A stretch of DNA of 64,000 nucleotides from the NCBI GenBank assembly GCA_963712655.1, contig CAVQIT010000009.1, positions 930,001 to 994,000 on the forward strand, given 5' to 3'. The notes under the pieces were generated by a model. It did no database searches. It was not told the DNA's origin and worked only from the letters and a program-made list of their open reading frames with translations. Below, in pieces: positions 56,516-64,000 of this stretch. A program made the position numbers and the translations under genes. This stretch comes from Pollutimonas sp963712655 (lineage in GTDB: Bacteria > Pseudomonadota > Gammaproteobacteria > Burkholderiales > Burkholderiaceae_B). Within the stretch, counting starts at the first letter, position 1; every line of letters begins with the position of its first letter.

Positions 56516-57612
56516 CGCCTTTGCGGATTCTGCATTCCGAAGCCGCCACAAGTTTTGGCGGGCAGGAACAATACATACGCAGAATGATGCTGGCCATGCG
56601 GGACCGCGGCCACCATCTGGAAGCGGTGTGCCAACCCGACGCGTTGCTGGTCCAGAGACTGCGCGACGAAGGGTTCACGGTGCACACCACCTATATGGAT
56701 GGACCGCTCAATTTCCTGAAAAGCGCGGTCAAGATACGGCGGATACTGCGGCAGGGCCGCTTCGATATTTTAAATACACATAGCCGCCGCGATACCATTG
56801 TGGCGGGCTGCGCGGGCCGCCTGGCCGGCACGCCGCTCATCGTGCGCACCCGCCATCTGGCCAAGCGGGTGGGCTCGTTGCTGTCCTACACCATTATCCC
56901 CCACAGGGTCACCACCGCCAGCGACTTCGTGCGCAAGCACTTGATCGACCGGGGCGTGCGGCCCGAACATGTGGCGACGGTTTATCCGGCAGTCGATTTG
57001 CCGCCCGTGCCAGAGCAGTCCACCCTGCGGCAGGAACTCGGCTTGGCGCAAAACGATATCGTGGTGGGGTGCGTGGCGGTGATGCGGGCCCAGAAAGGGC
57101 ACCGCGATCTCATCGACGCGATGGAACCGCTCATCAACCGGCGGCCCGATCTGCATCTGGTATTCGTGGGCGGCGGTTCGCCGGTATTCGAAGACGTCCA
57201 GGCCTATGTGCTCGGAAAGGGTCTGGAAAAGCGGGTGCATTTGCTGGGCGCGCGGCGCGATGTGCCCAATCTGTTGGCGGGTTTCGATATCTTCGCGCTG
57301 GCGACCAGGCAGGAAGCCTCGGGTACCGTGTTCGTCGAAGCCGGCGCGGCCGGACTGCCTGTCGTCGGAACCGATGTCGATGGCGTGCCCGAAATGATGC
57401 GGGCCGGCGTCAGCGGTTTGCTGGTGCCCCTGGACGACCGGGCCGCGATGACCGGCGCGCTGGAACGATTGATAGCTGATCCCGGCTTGCGCCGGGACAT
57501 GGGCCGGGCCGGCCTGGAGTTTTGCCGCCATGGCGGCAGGTTCAGTCCCGGCGCCATGGCGCAGCGCGCCGAAGACAATTATGTACGTTGGCTTGCGGAG
57601 CGAAAATCATGA
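56512..57612 (+). CDS. Glycosyltransferase family 4 protein
   Basis: A 366-residue GT-B enzyme, cytoplasmic face of the inner membrane. The acceptor domain begins LRILHSEAATSFGGQEQYIRR; the donor domain has VGCVAVMRAQKGHRDLI and the EX7E-like EASGTVFVEAGAAGLPVVGT. Start overlaps the dnaE stop (ATGA) and its end overlaps the next gene likewise. A dnaE-linked glycosyltransferase/deacetylase cluster of Bordetella pertussis is reported to build LPS core, so a core role is likely, but donor sugar and linkage cannot be told. Confidence 0.85.
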   Translation: MTPLRILHSEAATSFGGQEQYIRRMMLAMRDRGHHLEAVCQPDALLVQRLRDEGFTVHTTYMDGPLNFLKSAVKIRRILRQGRFDILNTHSRRDTIVAGCAGRLAGTPLIVRTRHLAKRVGSLLSYTIIPHRVTTASDFVRKHLIDRGVRPEHVATVYPAVDLPPVPEQSTLRQELGLAQNDIVVGCVAVMRAQKGHRDLIDAMEPLINRRPDLHLVFVGGGSPVFEDVQAYVLGKGLEKRVHLLGARRDVPNLLAGFDIFALATRQEASGTVFVEAGAAGLPVVGTDVDGVPEMMRAGVSGLLVPLDDRAAMTGALERLIADPGLRRDMGRAGLEFCRHGGRFSPGAMAQRAEDNYVRWLAERKS

Positions 57613-58451
57613 AGTCTGCCCAGACCGTACCGGTGCTTATGTACCATCATGTCTCTCCTGTGGATGGCATGATCAACGTGACGCCGGCGAATTTCGAACA
57701 GCAATTGCTATGGCTGAAACGGCGCGGCTACCGCTCTCTGTCCAGCGAAGAGTTTGCCGGCCATTTGAATGGCCGCGCCGTGCCCGCCAAGTCCGTTCTG
57801 ATCACATTCGACGATGGCTATCTGGATAATTGGGTTTACGCTTATCCATTGCTTAAAAAGCATGGCTACACGGCGCTGGTTTTTCTTGTAACGTCCTGGA
57901 TCGCCGATGGCCCATTGCGGCATTGCCTGGGGCAGGGCGGCTTGCCCGAGACCCCCTCCCACCGAGAGTGCGAAGAACGCATCGGCCAGGGCCGCGGCGA
58001 TGACGTTATCCTGCGATGGAGCGAAATCAAGGCCATGCGCGATGATGGCGTACTTGAATTCCATAGCCATACGCACACGCATACGCGTTGGGACATTATT
58101 GCGCCGGACGAAAAAAACACGCGCATGGCCGAAGAACTGGCCTTGTCCCGCTCGGCCTTGGAAAGCAATCTGGGATGCGTGTCCGAGCATTTCTGCTGGC
58201 CCCAGGGCTATTTCGATGCGGACTACACCCGCTTGGCTCAGGAGGCGGGGTTCCGCTATCTATACACAACCCAGGCGTTCGGCCAGAATCGCGCCGGCAC
58301 CGATCCCGCGCATATCTATCGATTTGCCGTGCGCAACACATCGGGCAATTCGGTTGGCCGGCGCATCCAGGTGGCCGCCCATCCGCTGATCGGCCCGCTG
58401 TTCAATAAATGGAAGCTATGGAAGCGCGGCCTGCGCGGAAAACGCGCATGA
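57609..58451 (+). CDS. Polysaccharide deacetylase family protein (first copy)
   Basis: A 280-residue NodB-type (CE4) deacetylase. It opens VPVLMYHHVSPVDGM; the catalytic TFDDGY motif (VLITFDDGYLDN) and the metal-binding HSHTHTH segment are intact, and FCWPQGYFD provides a further motif. No signal peptide is seen, so it probably acts on the cytoplasmic side on a nascent, lipid-linked sugar. It overlaps both neighbours by ATGA. Confidence 0.87.
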   Translation: MKSAQTVPVLMYHHVSPVDGMINVTPANFEQQLLWLKRRGYRSLSSEEFAGHLNGRAVPAKSVLITFDDGYLDNWVYAYPLLKKHGYTALVFLVTSWIADGPLRHCLGQGGLPETPSHRECEERIGQGRGDDVILRWSEIKAMRDDGVLEFHSHTHTHTRWDIIAPDEKNTRMAEELALSRSALESNLGCVSEHFCWPQGYFDADYTRLAQEAGFRYLYTTQAFGQNRAGTDPAHIYRFAVRNTSGNSVGRRIQVAAHPLIGPLFNKWKLWKRGLRGKRA

Positions 58452-59215
58452 GGCTTTCCGTCATTATCATCGCGAAAAACGAAGCGGCGCATATAGGCGA
58501 TTGCATCGCGTCGGTCGGTTTCGCGGATGAAATCATCGTCGTCGATTCCGGCAGCACTGACCAGACCCGCGAAATCGCCGCGGCGCTGGGCGCCAAGGTG
58601 ACCCAGACCGCCGATTGGCCTGGTTTCGGCCCCCAAAAGAACCGGGCGCTCGATCTGGCCGGCGGCGAGTGGGTGCTGTCCATTGACGCCGACGAACGGG
58701 TTACGCCGGAACTTGCGCGGGCGATTCAGCAGGAGCTTGCCCATCCGCGCGCCGATGCTTACAGGATCGCCCGCCTGTCACGCTTCGGCGGCCGGTGGAT
58801 ACGCCACAGCGGCTGGTGGCCCGATCGCGTTCTGCGCCTGTTCCGGCGCGGCACCGCCCGGTTCAAGGACGTGGCGGTGCATGAAAGCGTGCAGACGTCT
58901 TCCACGGTTGCCGTGCTCGAGGGCCATTTCCTGCATTACCCTTATGCGGATCTCGAAACCTTTATTGCGAAGATCAATCATTATTCGTCCGAAGCGGCCG
59001 CCATGATGCACGCGAAGGGCAAAAAAACCAGCGTGCCCGGTGCGGCAGGCCATGCGATCTGGACCTTCATACGTATTTATATCGTCCGGCGCGGGTTTCT
59101 GGATGGCAAAGAAGGGTTCATTCTTGCAGCCATGGGCGCCGCTGGAAGTTTTTTTCGATACAATAAATTGTTGTTCTTAAATAAAGACGCAGCCAAAAAT
59201 AAAAAAATGGAATAA
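58448..59215 (+). CDS. Glycosyltransferase family 2 protein (WaaE/LgtF-like)
   Basis: A 255-residue GT-A enzyme. SVIIIAKNEAAHIGDCIASV is the nucleotide-sugar fold, DSGSTDQT and the DxD-like SIDADE give the metal site, and RFGGRWIRHSGWWPDRVLRLF is typical of WaaE/LgtF enzymes that add a beta-1,4-glucose to heptose I of the LPS core. A hydrophobic/amphipathic C-terminus may tether it to the membrane. ATG overlaps the preceding stop. Confidence 0.85.
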   Translation: MRLSVIIIAKNEAAHIGDCIASVGFADEIIVVDSGSTDQTREIAAALGAKVTQTADWPGFGPQKNRALDLAGGEWVLSIDADERVTPELARAIQQELAHPRADAYRIARLSRFGGRWIRHSGWWPDRVLRLFRRGTARFKDVAVHESVQTSSTVAVLEGHFLHYPYADLETFIAKINHYSSEAAAMMHAKGKKTSVPGAAGHAIWTFIRIYIVRRGFLDGKEGFILAAMGAAGSFFRYNKLLFLNKDAAKNKKME

Positions 59216-59248
59216 ATAGGGTTCAGGTGTGTGGGCTGTGGCCGCTAG

Positions 59249-60385
59249 ATGAAAATTCTTATTACCGATATTCACCATGGAAATGGCGGCGGCCATGTCA
59301 CCTATGTACTCAGCCTTTTGAAAGGGCTGAAGGACGATGCCGACCTTACGGTGGCCGCGCCGCCCACAGGCCGGCTCTACAAGTACGCGGCCGGCCTGAC
59401 AGGTGTGCGCGTCCTGCCTGGTGTCTATACATCCCGGCCGTTTGCGATGGTCAAAGAAATCTGGCGCCTGCGCAAGTTTTTAAGGCGGGAGCGTTTCGAT
59501 GTCATCCATGTGAACGGCGGAGCCGACCATAGGCATATCATGCTGGCCAGCCTGGGCTTGCGTCCGCGCCCCGCCATTGTATGGACCAAGCACAATACCA
59601 ATTCGGTTTCCAGTTTCGGCCATGGCTTGCGTGCCAGGTTCGGCACCGATGTTTCCATTGCGGTATGCGGCTACGTTGCCCGCATATTGTCCGCTTCCGA
59701 TTACCGCCGCCATCCCATCCAGGTTGTCAGGATAGGCATCGACACCGATTATCTGCGGCCGGTGAGCGCCGCCATGAAACTGGAATACCGGCAACGATTG
59801 TTCGGGCCGCTGGACGACGATGTCCTGGTGCTGGGCAGCATGGGCGGCACGGACCGCAATAAAGGCTGGCTGGTTCTGGTCGACGCAATCTCGCGCCTGG
59901 AGCCCGCCATGCGGCGTCGCCTGCGTGTGGTGGTGGCCGGGGATCCTCCTTCACAAGCGTTGCGCGGCAAGGTCAGGAGCTTGCACCTGCACGAGCAAGT
60001 CGTATTTCCCGGATTGGTCAGCGATGCGCGCACGGTGCTTGGCGCCTGCGATGTCGGGTTTGTTTTATCGTATCGGGAAGCGGCATCCTATGCGTGCTGC
60101 GAGACGATGGCCATGGGCTTGCCCGTTCTGGTGTCGGACGCGGGCGGGCTGCCCGAGAACCTGCGCGATGGCCTGGACGGATGGATAGTGCCCGCCGGCG
60201 ACGCCGACGTGCTGGCGCGGCTGTTGTGCCGGATACTGTCAGGCGAAGTCTGTTTGCCCACCATGGGAAAATCGGCCTGCGCACGGGTAGGGCAGATGTT
60301 CTCGGTCACTCGCTTCCTTGCGGACACTAAAAAAGTGTACGAGCAGGCGAGCCTTTTGGCGCGAAAGCCCGGCGCGCCGATATAA
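59249..60385 (+). CDS. Glycosyltransferase family 4 protein
   Basis: A 378-residue GT-B enzyme. N-terminal KILITDIHHGNGGGHVTYVL holds the glycine-rich acceptor loop; the donor domain shows LGSMGGTDRNKGWLVLVDAI and EAASYACCETMAMGLPVLVSDAGGLPEN. It follows the GT2 gene after 33 bases and precedes the second deacetylase by 8 bases. Specificity unknown. Confidence 0.85.
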   Translation: MKILITDIHHGNGGGHVTYVLSLLKGLKDDADLTVAAPPTGRLYKYAAGLTGVRVLPGVYTSRPFAMVKEIWRLRKFLRRERFDVIHVNGGADHRHIMLASLGLRPRPAIVWTKHNTNSVSSFGHGLRARFGTDVSIAVCGYVARILSASDYRRHPIQVVRIGIDTDYLRPVSAAMKLEYRQRLFGPLDDDVLVLGSMGGTDRNKGWLVLVDAISRLEPAMRRRLRVVVAGDPPSQALRGKVRSLHLHEQVVFPGLVSDARTVLGACDVGFVLSYREAASYACCETMAMGLPVLVSDAGGLPENLRDGLDGWIVPAGDADVLARLLCRILSGEVCLPTMGKSACARVGQMFSVTRFLADTKKVYEQASLLARKPGAPI

Positions 60386-60393
60386 TCAATCCC

Positions 60394-61116
60394 ATGATTC
60401 CCATTCTTATGTACCACCAGATAGGCGAGCCGGCGCCCAAGGGGTCGCCATATCGCAGCCTGATCGTTCATCCGTCGGACTTCAGGCGGCAAATGACGTG
60501 GCTCAGGCGTTTCGGCTACCGCGGTTTGTCCATGCGCGATCTCATGCCTTACCTAAAGGGCGAAAGGCGCGGGAAAGTGGTGGGCATTACGTTTGACGAT
60601 GGCTACCGGAATGTCTACCAGAACGCTTTGCCGGTGCTGCGCGACCAGGACTTCACCGCCACGAATTATTTCGTGGCCCGCCAGCTTGGCGGCTGCAATG
60701 CGTGGGACAACGAAAAAGGCATAGCGCGTGCCGACCTTATGTCGGCCGACGAATTGCGGGGTTGGGCGGCGGCGGGGATGGAAGTCGGCTCGCACACTCT
60801 GGATCATCCTTCTTTGCCCAGGCTATCGCCCGAACTGGCGGACTACCAAATCAGGCAGTCCAGGCTGGAGCTTGAACAAGTCCTGGGCGCCGAGGTCACG
60901 GCTTTTTGTTATCCCTATGGCGACGAGTCGCCCGAGGTGCGCGCCATGGCGCGCACGGCCGGCTATACGAATGCCACGACCACCAAAGGCGGGCTGGCAA
61001 GGGCCGCCGACGACATTTACGGCCTGCCCAGGGTAACGGTTGCGCGCTCGACCAATATCGTTCGGTTTTTGCAGAAATGCATGACCCGTCTGGAAGACAA
61101 GCGCCGCAAGGATTAG
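60394..61116 (+). CDS. Polysaccharide deacetylase family protein (second copy)
   Basis: A 240-residue NodB-type deacetylase, again without a signal peptide. Motifs: IPILMYHQIGEPAPKGSPYR, VVGITFDDGYRNVYQN, VGSHTLDHPSLPRLS and FCYPYGDESPEV. It is only distantly similar to the first copy at 57609 (shared MYH, FDDGY and HS/TxxH motifs), so it is not a recent duplication and may act on a different sugar. Confidence 0.87.
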   Translation: MIPILMYHQIGEPAPKGSPYRSLIVHPSDFRRQMTWLRRFGYRGLSMRDLMPYLKGERRGKVVGITFDDGYRNVYQNALPVLRDQDFTATNYFVARQLGGCNAWDNEKGIARADLMSADELRGWAAAGMEVGSHTLDHPSLPRLSPELADYQIRQSRLELEQVLGAEVTAFCYPYGDESPEVRAMARTAGYTNATTTKGGLARAADDIYGLPRVTVARSTNIVRFLQKCMTRLEDKRRKD

Positions 61117-61186
61117 CCGCGTCTTGTGACGCCGCCAGGCAGGCTCCCGCCAGCCGCGTAACCCTTTTTATACTGTTTGCCAGCCT

Positions 61187-62359
61187 ATGCCGATGCCTCG
61201 ATTGAGAATAGCCTTTGTTGTAGACCGCTTCGGCAATCGGTTCGGCGGGGCCGAAGCTTACGGCGTTGCCCTGATGCGGGAATTGGCCCAGGCACACGAG
61301 ATTACCGTGTTTGCGCGCGACTACGACGATGCCTGCGACCTGCGATTGCCTTTTGTGCCCTTGCGCTCGTGGTCGCGCTGGCCAAGCTGGATCCGTGTGC
61401 TGATCTTTGCGTGGCGCGCCCGGCGTGCCACGCGCGGCAACTATGACGTAGTGCATTCGCATATGAATGGCTGGTGCGGCGATATCGAGGTGGTGCATGT
61501 TACGCCGGTGCGCTACAACTGGCGCGTGCGGCCTTTGCCGTTGATCAAACGGCTGCTGTCTTACGCCAGCCTGCGCGTGCAAACCTATCTTGGCCTCGAG
61601 GCCCGGCGCCTGGCGCCGCGCGCGGGGCATCGCACAGTGGCGGTCTCCGGCCTCATACAGGATCAATTGCGCCAGGCTTATGGCGAAGCATTTTCATGCT
61701 CCGTCATCCCGCCGGGAGTATCGCGTCCCGAATCGCCGGGCGATCTCCAACGGCAGGAAACGCGCCGGCGCATGGGCTGGACAGACAAGGATTGCGTGTG
61801 CCTGCTGGTGGCCAGGAATCCCTTGCGCAAAGGTCTGCCCACCGTGCTCAAAGCGCTGGCGCAATTGCCAGGGCATTTCAAGTTGCTGGTCGTGGGAGGG
61901 AATGCGGCGACACGCGACCTTATCCATGGCTCGGAATCATTTCGCCAGCTTGCCGACCGTGTACGGCTGATTGAGGAAACCGCCGATGTGGCGCCGCATT
62001 ATCTGGCGGCCGATATCTATGTGCACCCAACCCTGAACGACAGCTTCGGCATGGCGCCGCTGGAGGCCATGTCCTTCGGACTGCCCGTGATCCTTAGTTC
62101 CGTGCCCTGGTGCGGGTTTGCCCAATATGTGCGCGATGGCCGGGATGCCATGGTGCTGGCGCATCCGGAAGACGCCGGGCAGTTGGCGCGGTTTATCGCG
62201 CAGATACAGGCTGATGCGGCATGGCGCGCTCGCCTGATCGAAGGCGGCAGCGAGGTCGTGGACAGGCATGGCTGGCCGCGCATCGCCGCTCAGTATCTGG
62301 ACTTATACCGCGAAGTGCTCGCCGAGCGCGAGCATGGGCAGGCACTGGCTGAAAAGTGA
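61187..62359 (+). CDS. Glycosyltransferase family 4 protein
   Basis: A 390-residue GT-B enzyme, beginning LRIAFVVDRFGNRFGGAEAYG. The donor domain reads LLVARNPLRKGLPTVLKAL and HPTLNDSFGMAPLEAMSFGLPVIL, the conserved acidic pair for the nucleotide sugar. Last gene of the forward glycan block, 70 bases after the deacetylase and only 15 bases from the convergent YkgJ-like gene. Confidence 0.85.
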   Translation: MPMPRLRIAFVVDRFGNRFGGAEAYGVALMRELAQAHEITVFARDYDDACDLRLPFVPLRSWSRWPSWIRVLIFAWRARRATRGNYDVVHSHMNGWCGDIEVVHVTPVRYNWRVRPLPLIKRLLSYASLRVQTYLGLEARRLAPRAGHRTVAVSGLIQDQLRQAYGEAFSCSVIPPGVSRPESPGDLQRQETRRRMGWTDKDCVCLLVARNPLRKGLPTVLKALAQLPGHFKLLVVGGNAATRDLIHGSESFRQLADRVRLIEETADVAPHYLAADIYVHPTLNDSFGMAPLEAMSFGLPVILSSVPWCGFAQYVRDGRDAMVLAHPEDAGQLARFIAQIQADAAWRARLIEGGSEVVDRHGWPRIAAQYLDLYREVLAEREHGQALAEK

Positions 62360-62374
62360 CATCGTGCTTGTCGA

Positions 62375-62644
62375 TCAATGCGCGCTTGCCGCGGGCGCGG
62401 TGCTTTGTTCCAGCCGGGTCAGCCACAGCAGTGCATATGGCCTGTCGTCGCCGCACATTTCAGCGGAGGCTTGCAATCCGCCGCAGCAAGCCGGACGTTC
62501 CGGCTGGCCGAAGATAGCGCATTGATTCTCGGGCGTCAGCTGGACGCACCTGACACCGGCCGGCTTGCCGCCAGGCATGCCCGGAATCGGGCTTGAAATA
62601 GAGGGCGCGATACAGCAGGCGCCGCAGCCGGTGCGACATTGCAT
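62375..62644 (-). CDS. YkgJ-family cysteine-cluster protein
   Basis: An 89-residue protein from the ATG at 62644 (MQCRTGCGACCIAPSISSPI). The cysteines in CRTGCGACC, RCVQL, QCAIF and PACCGGLQ form the YkgJ/UPF0153-type cluster, thought to bind zinc or iron. Function unknown. It starts 4 bases after the YdcF-like stop. A start 45 bases upstream is open but overlaps that gene. Confidence 0.8.
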   Translation of the reverse strand: MQCRTGCGACCIAPSISSPIPGMPGGKPAGVRCVQLTPENQCAIFGQPERPACCGGLQASAEMCGDDRPYALLWLTRLEQSTAPAASAH

Positions 62645-62648
62645 GCTG

Positions 62649-63413
62649 TTATATCCAGCCCCTGACCCAATACACCAGCAATCCGACATATTCTTTCACT
62701 ATCGAACGGCTGGCTTCGAGCGCCCGCATATTAGGCTGCCAGAACGAGAAACCCTGCTGGACGGGCACCACGATTTGCGGCGCCGACGGCGCGGCTGTGA
62801 CACCTATGCCGAGTTTCGAGAACACCGCCATTGCCCTGGGCATGTGCAGGGCCGAGGTAACCAGCAGAACATGGTTGATATGGCGCTGCTTTAGCGCCTG
62901 AGCCGTGTAGACGGCGTTTTCGTAGGTGGTATAGCTGCGGTTTTCCTGCACCACGGCCTCGGGGGGAATATCTTGCTGCTTCAGGGAATTGGCCATGATC
63001 TGCGCTTCGCTGGTCTTGCCTTCCAGGGCTGCGCCGGAAACGATGATGATGGGCGCCCGTTGCGCCTTGTACAGATTCGCCGCGGTATCCACGCGCGAAG
63101 TGGCCGTTGCGCTATTGTAGGGTTCGAACCAGTTGACGCGATTATTGGCCGTGCTGCCGCCCAGAACGACGATGGCCTGGGCGGTGGGCAGGCTCATGGG
63201 TAACTGATAGGGATAAAGCTGCTCCAGGCGTCCGCCGGCCCAAAGCGATGATGCGGGCAGAGACCAGAACACGGCCCAGCCCAGGCCGGCGAGGGTGAGC
63301 AAAAAGGCGGTTTTGCGCCGCCGAAGCATAAACAGTGCCATGCCGATCACCAACAGGGCAATCGACAGGTTCAAGGGAATCACCAGATTGGTTAAAAAAT
63401 TCGATAGTGTCAT
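62649..63413 (-). CDS. YdcF/ElyC-like DUF218 membrane protein
   Basis: A 254-residue protein with two N-terminal membrane helices (about residues 5-30 and 35-55) and a DUF218 domain (QAIVVLGGS, VDTAANLYK, SYTTYENAVYTAQAL, LLVTSALHMPRAMAVF). E. coli ElyC of this family affects envelope polysaccharide and peptidoglycan assembly. The ATG at 63413 gives MTLSNFLTNLVIPLNL; the longer frame overlaps the GT9 gene. Placement beside glycan genes fits an envelope role. Confidence 0.85.
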   Translation of the reverse strand: MTLSNFLTNLVIPLNLSIALLVIGMALFMLRRRKTAFLLTLAGLGWAVFWSLPASSLWAGGRLEQLYPYQLPMSLPTAQAIVVLGGSTANNRVNWFEPYNSATATSRVDTAANLYKAQRAPIIIVSGAALEGKTSEAQIMANSLKQQDIPPEAVVQENRSYTTYENAVYTAQALKQRHINHVLLVTSALHMPRAMAVFSKLGIGVTAAPSAPQIVVPVQQGFSFWQPNMRALEASRSIVKEYVGLLVYWVRGWI

Positions 63414-63430
63414 TCGCTGCCGTTTAGTTT

Positions 63431-64000
63431 TTATTGCAAAAGGGCGAGGGCCTGCTGTTCCGTCTCTTCCAGGGAAGGCCATGCGTGTGCCGATCCCAGG
63501 GTGCTCGCGTTGTCCGACCAGGGGCCGGTGCGCTCGCGTTGCGTTACGCCGAACAGGGAAAGCTGACGGGCGCCCGCGGCCGCCGCAATATGGGAAACAC
63601 CCGAATCATTGCACACGACCAGCGACGCGAGTCGGGTGAGTGTAGCAAACGCGCCAAGATGCAGCGGCGGCAGGCAAATGGCGCTGGGGGCATTTGTCCT
63701 GGCGGCCTGGGCCTCAGATGGAGGTGGACACATGGCCACCGTATGGCCCAGCGCTTGCAGGCGTCGGGTCAGGGCGTCGAAACCGGGCCATACTTTTGCC
63801 TTGCCGTGGTGCAGGCCGGTAGCCGTCGGCGCAATCAGCACAAAGCGGCCTGGCTGCAGTCCGGCGGTTTCCAGCGCCCGCACGGCCTGGGCGTGGTGGG
63901 TGTCCGTCAATTGCAAACCGAGCCTGGCGGGAGTGGGGGTGGGCGAAATGGGATGGTTCCATTTTTTTGCCGCCTGGCTGGTGACGTAATACCAGGACTC
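63431..64000 (-). CDS. GT9 heptosyltransferase family protein, C-terminal part
   Basis: The frame stays open to the window edge, giving the last 189 residues. The donor-binding half of an ADP-heptose glycosyltransferase is recognisable: FVLIAPTATG, VWPGFDALTRRLQALG, and the family's VCNDSGVSHIAAAAGARQL followed by SLFGVT. It probably adds heptose or a related sugar to the LPS inner core. Its N-terminus and any further operon partners lie beyond 64000. Confidence 0.85.
   Translation of the reverse strand, partial: ESWYYVTSQAAKKWNHPISPTPTPARLGLQLTDTHHAQAVRALETAGLQPGRFVLIAPTATGLHHGKAKVWPGFDALTRRLQALGHTVAMCPPPSEAQAARTNAPSAICLPPLHLGAFATLTRLASLVVCNDSGVSHIAAAAGARQLSLFGVTQRERTGPWSDNASTLGSAHAWPSLEETEQQALALLQ

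Noticed and set aside
1..64000. CRISPR arrays, tRNA/rRNA genes, prophage or toxin-antitoxin modules
   Set aside because: I looked for regular repeats, cloverleaf-like segments and typical short gene pairs and saw none that held up.

Overview
The window is GC-rich chromosomal DNA (roughly 60% GC by eye) carrying almost only housekeeping genes. The gene content and order suggest a betaproteobacterium of the family Alcaligenaceae (Bordetella/Achromobacter/Pusillimonas relatives): a Rieske oxygenase beside xseB-ispA-dxs, folE2 before rpsF-priB-rpsR-rplI-dnaB, alaC-hom-thrC, a PotFGHI-type polyamine importer, and a lipopolysaccharide-type glycosyltransferase block attached to dnaE. I saw no rRNA, tRNA, CRISPR array, prophage or insertion sequence with a transposase.

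Layout. 0-9 kb: signal peptide of a truncated secreted protein, gabD, a LOG-family hydrolase whose start codon overlaps that of divergent polA, a dienelactone hydrolase, a Na/phosphate cotransporter and htpX. 9-12.3 kb: a 165-bp palindromic element, an EamA exporter, a sulfurtransferase and a Rieske oxygenase. 12.5-16.7 kb: xseB-ispA-dxs (isoprenoid precursors), then folE2. 16.7-20 kb: the ribosomal/replication operon rpsF-priB-rpsR-rplI-dnaB, with priB, rplI and dnaB frameshifted. 20-25 kb, minus strand: SBF-like transporter, pdxA, phoH, peroxiredoxin and a Mth938-like protein. 25-29 kb: alaC-hom-thrC, all frameshifted, then crcB. 29.4-32.7 kb: hpnC-hpnD-hpnE, which together make squalene from farnesyl diphosphate, the product type of IspA. 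32.7-40.9 kb: PhnZ-like HD protein, alr, an SDR, radA, a TauE/SafE exporter, a large FtsX-type permease and the Kdo kinase kdkA. 41-45.3 kb: polyamine ABC transporter plus an ArsC/YffB-like protein. 45.4-49 kb: rpiA, phoU behind a candidate Pho box, yggX and frameshifted argA. 49-56.5 kb: frameshifted hrpA and intact dnaE. 56.5-62.4 kb: a tightly packed, partly start/stop-overlapping run of four glycosyltransferases and two polysaccharide deacetylases. 62.4-64 kb, minus strand: YkgJ-like and YdcF-like proteins and a truncated GT9 heptosyltransferase. KdkA and GT9 are lipid A-core enzymes, so envelope glycan assembly is a theme of the window.

Two features stand out. First, frameshifts are strongly clustered (17.3-19.7, 24.7-28.7 and 47.6-52.2 kb) and hit genes that should be indispensable (dnaB, hom, thrC), while the long stretches between are clean. 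Local consensus error is the likeliest cause, and part of dnaB also has an unusually high third-position GC. Second, two families of short palindromic intergenic repeats recur and sit on, or supply, the stop codons of neighbouring genes. I found no clear new defence or mobile system. The best candidates for something undescribed are these repeats and the glycosyltransferase/deacetylase block.
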